59,027 bases of DNA. It comes from Mesaphorura yosii (Eukaryota > Arthropoda > Collembola > Poduromorpha > Tullbergiidae). Both the position numbers and the translations under genes were made by a program. The notes under the pieces were generated by a model that was not told the DNA's origin, did no database searches, and worked only from the letters and a program-made list of their open reading frames with translations. Positions within the stretch are counted from its first letter, which is position 1. Every line of letters begins with the position of its first letter. The stretch covers positions 1 to 59,027 of the forward strand of contig WIXG01000423.1 in NCBI GenBank assembly GCA_009869945.1, given 5' to 3'. Below, piece after piece: positions 45,892 through 56,974 of the stretch.

Positions 45892-47883
45892 TTAGAAGAA
45901 GTATGGACGGGCCATCCACAAAAACGTGAGCAGCAAGCCAAACTGCGTTACCAGGTTAAACAAGGAGCAATTCGCCCCTCCACCGCCGTTGCCATCGCCT
46001 CCACCCTTCGGGTTAGGAAAGCCGCGATCCGCAAAGATTTTTGTTAACGTGGCCGCCGACAGTTTTGGAATTCGTGGCCTGGTCGGATCCGAGAAGTTGA
46101 CCCAATGCACTCCGAAGCGTTGCCTGCACGTGGGTGTAATACGTTAATTGATTTCTTAGATTCAAGTGAAGAATGCTTCGAATGAAGAAATCTGCTGTCT
46201 ACGTACGTGTATCCAGCCGTCCACTCCATATTATCAAGGAGGCTCCACGCCGTATATCCCTTCACATTGCAGCCGTCCAGCAGCACCGCCTTCAGCATCT
46301 GATTCATGTACTGACGATAGTAATTGACTCGCCGATGATCGTTCGTGCCAACCCCGTCTGCAGGGTCGGAGTACCCGTTTTCTGTAATGTAAAGCTCAGG
46401 ATTGCCGTACCTGTCCTTTATCCAATTGAGGAGTTTGCGGAATCCCCACGGGACAACGTCTTTGCCACTCACGCTTCCTTCCCACGACTCGTCTCGGAAT
46501 GTGAACACGTCCTTATCGCCCCACCAAGTCGGCTGGGTGTTCTTCTCGGGCTTGGCCAGTTCGGTTGAGTAGTGGTTGAGGGCGAGAAAGTCGAGGGAGC
46601 CTTTTATCTTGGTGGACCACTCCGGAGTGATTATTGGAAGTCTGGATTGAGGGAATCCATCTTCTGTGCTGGCTGCATCGACGTAGGTTCTCATCACGGC
46701 GGGGTAGTCTCCAAAGAAGAGCGGACCGCCAAGCCAGCCATGCTATGGACGCAGATGATAAGATCACGTGGCATATTTTGAATTTACACCGAAAAGAGAG
46801 ATTAAGACAAGCTTACGAAAAACTGGAGCTGCCTTTCCGCCGCGTCCCAATCTTCCTTCGATTCCGGATCCGCTGGTTCGAAAAACGGTGTCTGCACCGT
46901 GATTCCAACTTTTCCTCCCTGACTCGCCTTGTACGTTGAATTGTAGAGATGATAAGCGTTGGCGTGCGCCATCAATACGTGATGAACACAGGCGTAGTGC
47001 GCATGGAGTGGGTCAGTGACTCCTGGCGCGAGCCACTCCATCCCATAACCAGCCAGACAGAAGGAGCTCGGTTGGTTGAACGTAATCCAGTACTTGACTC
47101 GATCCCCGAAATTCGCAAACGCAACATCAGCAAAGTCTTTGAAGTACCCAGCCATTGTTTCGTTCTCCCAACCCCCGATTTCCTGGAGTGGTTGTGGCAG
47201 ATCCCAGTGATACAGTGTGATCATTGCTTCGATCCCATTCGCACGCAGTTCGTTAATCAGATTGTTGTAGTACTCAATTCCCGGCTGGTTGATTCTGTTC
47301 TTAGTGCCGCCGGGGAGGATACGCGACCACGACAGCGAGAAACGATAAAAGTCAGCACCCATCGACTTGAGGAGCTGGACATCTTCCTTGTACTTGTGAT
47401 AAGAGTCACATGCGACGTCTCCAGTGCTTCCATCAATCACCGGACTGTCTTCTTTATGGGTGAAGACGTCCCAAATGCTCTCGCCCTTTCCTTTATGTCG
47501 AATGTCACAATTATTCCTTGCAAGTGTAACTTTCGCCTATGCAAGGTAGCCTATATCAGAAACTTACCGTCTGCATCCCATCCTCCTTCGATCTGATAAG
47601 AGGCAGTGGCCAGGCCGAAGACAAAGTCATTCGGGAAGGTTCCGTACAAGAAATCGTCTTCGGAGTCGTTGTACTGGTGCCCGGCTTGGTCACGGAGGAA
47701 TGCTTGCACTTTGCTCTCGAGCATTTGGCGTAGTGCGGCATTCTTACTCTTACTGGTGGAGGCGGAAGCGGTGTAGGTATTGGAAACGAGAGTAAGAGTC
47801 AGAACACAGATTAAGCAAAAATAAAAGCCAAACGTGGACGACCGCGAAGAAGACGAAGACGCGAACAGCTGATCTAACTTCAT
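45892..47883 (-). CDS. GH1 beta-glucosidase-like, copy B, acid/base Glu replaced by Gln
   Basis: Secreted GH1 paralogue of copy A. Four exons (47883-47568, 47490-46817, 46742-46207, 46123-45892) encode 585 residues; an in-frame upstream Met at 47949 would add 22 but spoil the signal peptide ([17 protein letters not shown]). The fold blocks [25 protein letters not shown] and WSLLDNMEW are conserved, and the nucleophile Glu451 in YITENG is present. The acid/base position reads TFNQP (Gln245, codon CAA); the next residues are also changed (NQPSSF against NEPWVF). Gln here is the plant myrosinase state, so it could act on thioglucosides or activated substrates, or be a binding-only protein. Exon 3 has the same 536-base length as in copy A. 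The C-terminus is hydrophobic (GLLLTFLW), possibly a GPI signal. The frame is intact, so it is not a pseudogene. Confidence 0.93.
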
Positions 47884-47949
47884 ACTGCTGCTGCTGCTGT
47901 GGGCAAAGCACTGCTGCCTGCCGCCGCTTGAATCGTGATCTCGGCACAT

Positions 47950-48285
47950 GAGTCGACTTAACTTGGATTCTATGTAATAAGCTTGACATTTGTATGTGTG
48001 AATAGTGTGATTTCGTACTTCGCATCATCACACACAGACAGGACAGACAATAATCAATTGTTATGTAATCTAATCTCAGACACGAAGCGAAACCCTACAT
48101 GTTGAGTACTAAGTTACGATTTGGTTTGATTACATAACAAACACCTCAAATGCACAGAATGCTTGTGGATTTTAATTTATAGAAGCTTTATTCAGCGATA
48201 CAATCTCAAAATTGGTAACTATACAACTAAAGCAGTTGACAATTGGCACTAAATGCTAAAGACGATAGACGACTTTGTAAATTCT
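47950..48285. other. Intergenic: GH1 copy B promoter and P450 copy 3 3' UTR
   Basis: The P450 copy 3 poly(A) signal (minus-strand AATAAA) is at 48187-48192. The remainder is upstream DNA of GH1 copy B. No coding region seen. Confidence 0.5.
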
Positions 48286-49865
48286 TCAAGCCCTCGCTTT
48301 CAGCACGAGTTTGTGAGGGAGTGGTAACAAAATTCCGGCTACCGTATGGTCAAGCGTGGGTGGAGGTTCGTTTGGCACCGTGCAGACTTCAAACGCCTGG
48401 AAGAGTGCCGTCGTGAAGAGAAACAGTTCGTCCCTAGCCAAGCGCTCGCCGAGGCAAACTCGTTTCCCGTACGAAAATGGCATGAAAGCTTCATTGTGCA
48501 CGAATTTCGACTCGTCCTTGCTCAGAAACCGTTCAGGGCGGAAGTTCTCCGGGTCGTTCCAGATGGAAGGGTCGTTGTGCACCGCCCATAGGTTGGCGAA
48601 GATGAGCGTGCCCTTCGGGATGTTGTAGCCATGGAACACGACGTCTTCAAAGTTGGACTGCATTGGGAGCGGCACGAGCGTTCGGGCCCGGAGCACTTCG
48701 TGGATGACGGCCTCCGTGTATGGCATCTCGGCGCGGTCGGCGAGCGTTGGGAGCCTCGAATTCCCGATGACGCGCTGAATCTCGGCTGCCAGCTTCTCTT
48801 GCACGTGCGGGTGACGGGCCATGTACAGGAAAGTCCAGCCCAGAGTCGCGCTTCCCGTTTCGGCACCGGCCATGAACAGGTCGAAGATTGTGTACAAGAA
48901 CGTGTTTCGATTGCTGATGTGGAAGCTGGAGCTCGGGTCCTCGGTGCTCTTCACTTCGTCGATGTACGCGTCGATGAAATCCCGCGGTTGGCCCTGGATG
49001 TGGGTGGCAAAGTGAGACTCGATGACGGGACGAATAATTTCGATGGCTTTGTCAGATTGGCTCATTGTCGCGCTGAGTTTTGTGATCCAATCGGGAAGGT
49101 AGTTGCTCATCCAAGGAGTGAACATGGCGAGGGCGGTTGTGATACGTATATTGGACAAGTCCCTTAAAAGAAAATGGAATAAATTAGCGAATTAGTATGA
49201 ATTAATTAAGTAAATTAATTAGTTGGTCAAATTAAGTAATGGAATTAATTAACTTACTGATTGACCAGTCGAACAATCTCGTTCAGCTTCGGATCATCCG
49301 CCTGGAAGCTCTCGCCAGCCACAATCGTCCAGAGCGCATTCAGTAAAGCCGCGTTGAACCGGCTAACAGTGCTTATCGGCTTCCCCACGTCCTCCGATAA
49401 GCGTTCGACGAGGTCACGAACCTGCTCGTGGACGATAGTCTCCATGGAGCGTGTCCCGAACCCGAAATCCCGGAGCTTGCGGAGCGTGAACCGTTTCTGC
49501 TCCTGCCACTTGCGCCCCGACGTGAAGATGATGCCTTCCGGCTCGCCTCCGGAACGGATCGATATGAAGGCGAGGTTGGGGCGTGCTGAGAAGACGTTAT
49601 CGTTTGCCATTTCCTTGATGAGCTTCATGTCGCTGATGGCGACGCAGCGAGTGCCCGCAAAGTCAAAGCCTACGATCGGGCCGTACTTCTGACGCCACTC
49701 GAAGAGCGTGCGGTACCCGCGGAGTCCGAGAAAAGGCAGACCACCGACGAGGGGCAGGCTGGGGGGGCCGGGAGGGAAGTTCTTCGGACGGGAGGCAAGC
49801 CTGTACAAGAAGGCGAAGAGGAGGGTGAAGAGCCCAATCAGAAGGAGTTCGGTGACGAGACCCAT
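48286..49865 (-). CDS. Cytochrome P450, CYP2 clan, copy 3
   Basis: Microsomal P450 related to the two copies at 27-31 kb. Only two exons (49865-49258, 49162-48286) encode 494 residues. It has an N-terminal anchor (LLLIGLFTLLFAFLY), the hinge FPPGPPSLPLVGG, C-helix WQEQKRFTLRKLRDFGFG, I-helix AGAETG, K-helix EVLR, FRPERF and heme loop FSYGKRVCLGE. The acid-Thr pair of the I-helix is retained, but the next Thr is Gly. Only the NQ|D phase-2 intron is kept; the FPPG intron found in copies 1 and 2 is missing. Minus-strand AATAAA is at 48187-48192. It lies upstream of two GH1 genes in the same orientation. Confidence 0.94.
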
Positions 49866-51231
49866 TGTCGATTGAGACTAAATCACTTATCGTTGCTTAA
49901 GAAAGATTGCACTAAGCAAAACAGTTCACTTTACGATTTACGACTTCGACTTGACTGCACTGCACGAGATGCAAACAGAAAATGAGAGTCCGCAGCAGCA
50001 CGAGCTGGTAGAAAACGGCTCTTCATTGACCTTGAGACTCAATCTGCACTCTGCACAATGTATACATGTAAATATGAAAAATCGTGCAGGATTCGAGCCA
50101 ACAGCGTGTGTAGAATCGTGCTGACACGCTGCTGACAGACTTGGCGCTTGCTGATAATGAGGAGTTTTAGCGTTCTGCATGCCAGAGAACGAAAACCGAC
50201 AACGAAAGCAAACCCACGTAATTTGCCTCCGTACCTCGGTTATATACAGTTTTGTTTTCATTTGCCCTGTCCTTTTCAAACCGACCATGTTTGACCAGTC
50301 ATTCAGTTTCAATGCGCGGCGGACGAAAGAAAGGTCAACTCACTCTAAAATTGCGACGTTTGCCGATTATTTACGACATTGACATTTAAGCCTCAGTTTT
50401 CATTGTTTTCTTGGTCAAAATACCAGAATTCTTGAAAGCCTTTGAGTTTGCATAATTAATTGGTTTCTTTCGTGTTTCGAGCTATTTGGCGAAGTTTCCA
50501 ACCTCCGGCCAACCCAGAGCGGCAAAGCGGTGATTTGGCAGGCAGGCACTGCTGGACAAGGCGAGATTCGCGAGATGAAGATCTACGCCGGAGATTGTAA
50601 ATGTTTACGACGGCCGCAGCAGCTGCTGCTCGAAGGCGCAGAAGAAACAAAAGCCTTGCCTTCGCAGCCCGAGAGCGTGAAAGTCTTCTCCGCACTGGAA
50701 CTGGAACCGGAAGCCGTGCATTAATCATAAACATGCAAGCTAGCCTGTTGCCGCTGCTGATGCTGTTGCGGTTTGGTAAATTAATATAACCGTGTATAAT
50801 GTTTTAATGGTATAATAATACGGTTGGCGACCCACCCAATGCTAATGCCATGTTGCCCGTAGTCTTAATGCTGGCTCCGACCTGGCTTTGGTGCCGTGTG
50901 CGTTAATCAGTCATAATTTAATACCCACATTGACATTCTACGTTTTCGTGCTGCAGGTTTGCTGGTTTGCTTACATTCCGAGTCAAAGCCGTGAAGTCGC
51001 GATCGTGGCCGTGGTCGTAAACGTCGTAATGAAGTCAAGGTTCCAGTCAAAAATTCGCGTTCGACAACGACCGCACCGCAGCCGCAGTCGCTGCCGCTGC
51101 GACATGCAAAAACCTGTTAATTAGTTTCAGTTCCCGTTTAGAACCCGATTCAGCCAGACCAGCAGCGTGTCGTCCGTATTCTCGTATATTCGATCGATTC
51201 GATTCGGTACCACAAACGAAAGGTAAAGACA
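49866..51231. other. Divergent intergenic region, P450 copy 3 / Cys-loop channel
   Basis: Holds the promoters of P450 copy 3 (-) and the channel (+). Small ORFs at 50456-50789 on both strands overlap one another and are not supported. Nothing else recognised. Confidence 0.4.
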
Positions 51232-54200
51232 ATGGAGAAACTTGCTGCCTCATTAATTGGACGCCTCCTCCTCGTGTCCAGGTAGAAGCGATTTCGCGTT
51301 TCTCCATTATTCACGACTTAACAGGCTCTTCCAGGGCTTAATTGCCCGTTGCAGTAAATATTTAACTAGCTTTCTTATTTCTTTGCATTGCATTACAGTT
51401 TTCTGTGCGCCAGCGTCGAAAGTGAGCTCGGACACATTTTCGACTACCCCGTCGCGGGCGAGCGCGTGCGGACGACTCCTGAGCAGTATTTGCGGGTTCG
51501 ATCTTATGACTATGACCTCGACCCGGGTCCTGACCCTGACTCCGGAGATGATCTGACCCATCGTCGTGTCAAACGGGAGGAGATTCGATTCGAAAATGAC
51601 GTCGTCGTGATTCCGGAGAATTACAGCATTCACGAGCCTCCGCCGACTCTAAATGGTAAGTTTCAAGTTTAATCGCTTTGTTCCCTGCACTGCATTAATT
51701 GCAGTGTATGAATAATTCCCATTATTTTAAACATGACGTGGTAATTATTGTTGATTTACGACTTACGACTTGCGAGTGTAGAATTGAATTCGTGAGTGGG
51801 GGCAATAAATTTGTGCGCCATGCAATGGCCAGTGTCCAGCAGCCCAGCCTCGTATCCAGGTGCGCTTATGCTAATTCCAGACACGCAACTCGAATTCTTA
51901 ATCCTTTCTTGACTCTTGACTTCACGAACGCGAGAAGGCCAGGCTGGTGAATGAGATTAGATTCAAGTTTCAGCCAATCAACGAAAATGAACGCGACCTT
52001 TAAGTGAAGATTTTTGCGAAGCAAAAATACGGCTTCAGATGAAACAGGCAATTTTAATAGTCACTGGTCTCGAGAATCGAACTTACTACGGGCAGGGTTC
52101 TATCGTCACTAGCGGTACCACACCGGTTCTTAGAGAAACTGAAAGGACTTTAATGCGATATGAACTAAAGCTCAGTGAAGTAGAGCTTTCAGTCTCGAAA
52201 CTCGAATCGTCTTCGTAAAAACCATGCACTTTTCACTTTTGCACATTTGCGTAGGTGTTCCTACAAGAGTCGACTTTTACATTCTGATAATCGACATCCG
52301 AGACATTAACGAGGTTCAGGAGGAGATGACGCTGGAAATGAACCTCCAGATTTGGTGGAATGACGCCCGACTCTCGCACTGGGCGATTCCTAACCGAAAA
52401 ACCAAGTCCAAGTTTGGTGTCCTGAATCCGCAGCTGATCAAGGACATTTGGCATCCAGATGTGTTTATCGACCACGTCAAGAAAATTGACCAGCCACGAG
52501 TGATTTCTGTGCCTGCATCGCTCCGCTTTTATTACAAGGACTCGTCCTTCAGATATTCGGGCAGGTAAGCGGGCGAAGGACTCAGTGAATAATGAATAAT
52601 TAAAATTAACCAGTCCAAGGCTTGAATTAATCCTAATAAATTAATTTTTTTCCTTCAGATACACGATGAAGATTGGCTGTCAGATGGTGAGTCAGATTAG
52701 TGCGTTTTAAATCTTTCTATCTTCTGAGTCAATTCTACTTAAATTATAATTAACTAAGATAAGATCGCAGTCGCGTCATTCACCGCAGTACACCGAAAAT
52801 TATCTGAATTTCTTCTGCATGTAACTCCAATTTGCTACTCCATACATAATTTAAACCTTTGTTTATTTTGCAGGTGTTCCAGCTGTACCCGGCAGACACG
52901 CAGAGATGCGGGATCGAAGTCAAAAGCTGTACGTAAAATCAGTAGTCTGCATTGCCCATTTATTGCTTTGACATTGCCATAATTCATCCGTCTTTGTTTA
53001 GATTCTTACTCAGCCTCTACGCTCGTCCTCACCTGGCGTGACGACAAACCCCCGGCGATCAAACGCGGGCTGACGCTTCCGAATTTCGCACTTGCGCTCG
53101 GGAAACAAGAAGAATTCTGGCTAAACACGTCGTCAAGCGCCTACTCTGGGATTAAATTCGCTGTCGTCCTCCGCCGGCATCTCGGCTTCCACCTAATCCA
53201 GACTTACCTGCTCAGCTGCCTCTTTGTGATCCTCTCCTTCTTGACTTTTCTCGTGGCGCACGAGAGCGTGCTCGAATGCATGGCCCTTTGCATGACAACG
53301 CTGCTTACGTTAACGGCCATGTTTGCGGCCGTCAAACAGAATACGCCGACAGTGAGCTACGTGAAAGGCTTGGACATTTGGATGGTGACCTGCATTTTCT
53401 CCGTTTTCTTCACCCTCGTCGATCACACCATCCTCCTCCGACTTCGGTCTGGGAAGTCCTACGGGCAAACGCAAAAGCAGTATCAGCTGATCACGGTGAG
53501 GGACAAGAGCCGCATTCGGAAGAATCGACGGTCTATCTTTTCCATCTGCGGAAGGAGAAATCACGCAAAGGCCGCCAATGCGACGAGCAGCAACGGGAGT
53601 GTGCGGAGGCACGGGCTCAGCCTCGGTTTCGGCCAGCAGGAAGCGGAGGAGCTGGCGATGGCCTACCACAAATGCAGCAGCAAATGTAAAGAGCAACGGA
53701 GCAGCGGGTCCAGCGGGGACAATTCGCCTGTGCTCGAGCTGAAGCGGGGCACCGCCGAGCGCACCTCGTCGTACACCACCGCGCTGTGGGCGAATGACTT
53801 TATTTCACCGCTCCCGACGCTCTCGCCCTCCATCACGCCCACGCTCTCCCCCGTCCGCACGTCGTCGTTCCGTGTGAGCAGCTCCATGTCACGGTCGCTC
53901 CTGCTCGACGAGGGCCACCGACAACGAAGCCAGTCGCACCACGCGCTGAGCAACGGGCGAGTGCCCGTGTCCCGATCGGTCTCCGGCCTCCACTCCGAAT
54001 CCAACTACAATCACAGTCACCAGCGTCAAAGTCATTTCAATCCGTTCGTCTCGAGCACGAGCACGAAGCCGCCAGCACGCAGCTGTAGCATCCGCCGCCA
54101 ATGCGACTGCTGCCCGAATCTCCGTCGCCGCTTTTTCGAGTCGACAAACGTCAAGATTTTCTTCTCCAAGCTCCTGATTCCAATCTGCTTCATAATTTTC

Positions 54201-54281
54201 AACTGCATTTACTGGCCATGGCTCCTACTCACTGCGGACTTTTACGATGACAGAGAATTCAAAAATACAAAGTACGTGTGA
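51232..54281 (+). CDS. Cys-loop ligand-gated ion channel subunit with cation-type M2 filter
   Basis: Pentameric neurotransmitter- or ion-gated channel subunit in the plasma membrane. Six exons keep frame: 51232-51281, 51399-51655, 52255-52564, 52659-52686, 52874-52928, 53002-54281; 659 residues. The signal peptide is split by the first intron (MEKLAASLIGRLLLVS then SFLCASVES). The Cys-loop is Cys213-MVFQLYPADTQR region-Cys227 with 13 residues between. Loop wording (WWNDARL, WHPDVFID, FYYKDSSFRYSGRYTMKIG) resembles the GluCl/GlyR/pHCl branch. M1 and M2 follow; M2 is preceded by VLECMALCMTT in place of the anion PAR motif, with Glu325 at -1'. M3 and a long loop of about 200 residues, Ser-rich, precede M4 (LLIPICFIIFNCIYWPWLLL). 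AATAAA is at 54353-54358. Confidence 0.93.
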
Positions 54282-54352
54282 GCAGGCAGCGGCAGCCGAT
54301 TCCGGGCATTTCAGTGCAGAGATCTCTTTATTACAACGAAGAACGAAAGATC

Positions 54353-54375
54353 AATAAATTATTTAACAATTTATT
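54353..54375. terminator. Facing poly(A) signals of the convergent channel and GPCR genes
   Basis: The plus-strand AATAAA at 54353-54358 serves the Cys-loop gene. A minus-strand AATAAA at 54370-54375 overlaps the GPCR stop codon. The two transcripts must therefore overlap at their 3' ends, and the GPCR 3' UTR is only some tens of bases. Confidence 0.6.
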
Positions 54376-55324
54376 ACCTTAGCCTATTACTTCCACTCAC
54401 TGTCACACAAATGCTTTGGGTACACATTTTATTAAACGTGCGCCTAAACTTGCTCCCAGCAGCACAATAAATGAGGAAATTAATGGAGGACTGGAGCACC
54501 AACGCGAAACCGGCGACGTGGCCGATATCATCTCTGAGCTGGACCAGTTCTGTAATTTCCTCTGTAGATGACACCGAAAATGAGAAGGTGAACATCGTGT
54601 ACGCATGAAATAGATTGTAAACGACTTGTGGGACGTAGCAGACGACGAAAGAGACTGCTGCAGCGACGAGCATCGGGGTCGCCGAGTCTCTGCTCTCGCC
54701 TTGCCTCTGCCTCACTTGGACTTCTAGATTGCCGCTGCGAGCTTGCCTTATCTTGTACACAGTCACTGCGTTCAGGGGCACAAGCAGCATCATCGGAAGC
54801 AGGCAGACTGACGTCACACTCACGTACATGTCCAAAGAGTGAATCCAGTCCGCTGCCTCGGGAGTCACGACCAACAGGCGCCACAGAACGTTAAATCCAT
54901 TCAGGGCCATCGCCACTCCGATAACTGCCAGCGTCATCCACTTCTTCTGACTCCACGTGTTGAAGGATTGGGCGCTAAATGGGTGGGTTACTATCAAGTA
55001 GCGTTCTATGGTCACGACCACGATAAAGTACACGGAGCATGAGAGCGCGAGCCCGGTCAACCCGTCTATGAGAATGTCCCTCAATCCGTAGTACTGGTAG
55101 TCGTGTGGGCCCAAAATGACCCCGAGTCCGTGGAAAATGTTCATCGTGAGCAGGACTGCGCTGTCCGATACAGCCAGGCCGATGATGAGCACAATTACAG
55201 GTGATCGGAGGTCTTTCTGCAGGGCGACGAGTACGCAGAGGCTGTTTCTGATGAGCCCCAGCACGGAGATGATAAAGATTCCCCAGCTGCGTAGATGATC
55301 AATGACTTGGCTCCCAGACGACAT
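54374..55324 (-). CDS. Rhodopsin-like (class A) GPCR, FMRFamide-receptor-like, single exon
   Basis: Seven-transmembrane receptor of 316 residues in one exon. TM1 starts at about residue 14 (IFIISVLGLIRNSLCVLV, with the conserved Asn). TM2 has LIIGLAVSDSAVLL. The TM3 end is TIERYLIVTHPF (the DRY box as ERY). TM6 is FVVCYVPQVV in place of CWxP. TM7 ends SSINFLIYCAAGSKFRRTF, where the NPxxY site reads NFLIY. This wording is seen in arthropod peptide (FMRFamide-type) receptor relatives. The N-terminus is only about 12 residues, with no signal peptide. The ligand cannot be told from sequence. It is tail-to-tail with the Cys-loop channel, with overlapping 3' ends. Confidence 0.88.
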   Translation of the reverse strand: MSSGSQVIDHLRSWGIFIISVLGLIRNSLCVLVALQKDLRSPVIVLIIGLAVSDSAVLLTMNIFHGLGVILGPHDYQYYGLRDILIDGLTGLALSCSVYFIVVVTIERYLIVTHPFSAQSFNTWSQKKWMTLAVIGVAMALNGFNVLWRLLVVTPEAADWIHSLDMYVSVTSVCLLPMMLLVPLNAVTVYKIRQARSGNLEVQVRQRQGESRDSATPMLVAAAVSFVVCYVPQVVYNLFHAYTMFTFSFSVSSTEEITELVQLRDDIGHVAGFALVLQSSINFLIYCAAGSKFRRTFNKMCTQSICVTVSGSNRLR

Positions 55325-56177
55325 TGTTCGTGGAAGACGAAGCGAGTGAGGAGTGGCGCATGGGCTGAAGAAACCAGCAGCTCACGAATGCTAGAATACT
55401 CATTAAGAGCCCATTAATTCAATTAACTCCAAAAATCTCAGTGCGGTCACGTTAATCTTAAATTAATTAACCCAATTTCAGTGTCACATCCAATTGTAAT
55501 TGAACTGAACTGCAACATTGATCATCGTTTCAGTCTTCCATCAAATTCCTAATCTTTTGCAATGCAGGGACAAAGTTTAGGCGTGCGTTTATGTGTGTAT
55601 GTATACCCATTTTAATGTATTGATGTGATCTCAATTCCCAACCCAACTAATTGATGAAATCAAGAATCCATCGTGCTTGATTTCTTTGCGAGACAGCCGT
55701 AAATCTTGTACCACACGTCAGAGAATACGACACAAGAGCCAGACCGAGTGCACTAACCTCCATAATCAACTTAATCATAATCACTGATCATGCTTCTTGC
55801 TCTACTCCTTCGCTTCTGCCTCCTGCGTCCTGCCTTAAAACCTGAATTTTCGTGAACTTGATACTGAAACTCAATACATTACTACCTTTGCTTTTTGCTT
55901 TAAAGTACTCAAACTCGATAACTCGAAAAATGCAGTTTTTACAGCACGATGGCCTCCATTTCCAATCGCTAGCTGTTGCCAAGTCGTGTTCACTTTAACA
56001 CGACCTGACCCATGTCGTCCTGTCCATGCCATTCAACATATTTGGGCTTTTAACTTGTACTCGCTCTCGAAAATTATGATTCTTGCACCTTTTCTCGTCG
56101 CAGTGTCGTGGCAGCTCTCGACATTGTCTGACCTGACCACCTGACCGTGACCGTACGTGCCACTTACATAGGAAGCT
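55325..56177. other. Intergenic between the GPCR and the Gly-rich gene
   Basis: Divergent promoter region for the GPCR (-) and the Gly-rich gene (+). A splice-acceptor-like CACTTACATAG lies just before the Gly-rich ATG and could mark a 5' UTR intron. No gene recognised. Confidence 0.4.
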
Positions 56178-56974
56178 ATGAATCTCGCGATTGTAACCGC
56201 GCTTATTGCCGCAGCCACGCTCGGAGTGGCGACCGGCATCGGCGCCGATGTGGAGCGCCCGCGACTGTTCTTCGGGTCGCTTGGCCTTGGTGGCCTTGGC
56301 GGTGGTGGCAGCGGTTGGGGAAGCTACAAGCGGCCTGTGGACGTAATCACAGTTTCGTATCCGGTCAAAAGCGGATGGGGCGGTGGTGGTGGCGGAGGTG
56401 AGTCGAAGTCGTGATTCTTGACTTACGCCTTTTGCCTTGGAAAGGTGGCCTTAATTTAATTTGATTCTTAGGAGGAGGCGGGCACGGAGCGCCGCTCGTG
56501 ATTGAGAACGGTGGCGGCCATGGGGGCGGCGGTTTTGGTGGGTATGGCGGTCAAGGCGGTGGTGGTGGTGGAGGTGGCTACGGAGGAGGAGGTCAAGGAG
56601 GCTCGTTTTATGGGGCAGCCCAGCAGGGCGGCTATGGAGAACAAGGCCAGGGTGGGTATGGCGGGTACGGAGGTCAGGAAGGTGGGTACGGAGGGCAAGG
56701 CGGCGGTGGCTACGGCGGTGGTGGTGGCAAAGGAAAGAAGAAGGGCAATAAGAAAGGAGGCGGAGGCTACCGCCACGCAGAGGCAGACGCTAAAGTCCAT
56801 TTGCAGCAGCAAGAGTCCTCAGAAGAAGTGGACGACGACGACGAAGCGTCCGCTGAGGATCACGACGAGGAGGATGAGGTGGAAGTGCCAGAATCGTTCG
56901 AGTACCACTACCCACCGAGACCAAACCAGCACGAACAGCCGGCGTTTGCTGCTAGATACGGGTACTATTACTAA
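56178..56974 (+). CDS. Gly-rich secreted protein with acidic tail
   Basis: Two exons (56178-56397, 56472-56974) encode 240 residues. A signal peptide (MNLAIVTALIAAATLGVATG) is followed by a short non-repetitive part (VDVITVSYPVKSGWGG), then long GGYGGQ-type repeats. A Lys-rich patch (GKGKKKGNKKGG) follows. The tail is acidic (SSEEVDDDDEASAEDHDEEDE) and ends in FEYHYPPRPN and RYGYYY. Composition suits cuticle, silk or adhesive use. The basic patch next to the acidic tail suggests charge-driven association. No enzyme domain is visible. The poly(A) signal AATAAA is at 57060-57065. Confidence 0.88.

Noticed and set aside
47884..47949. Upstream in-frame Met for GH1 copy B
   Set aside because: It would add a Ser/His/Cys-rich stretch ahead of a good signal peptide; the Met at 47883 fits better.
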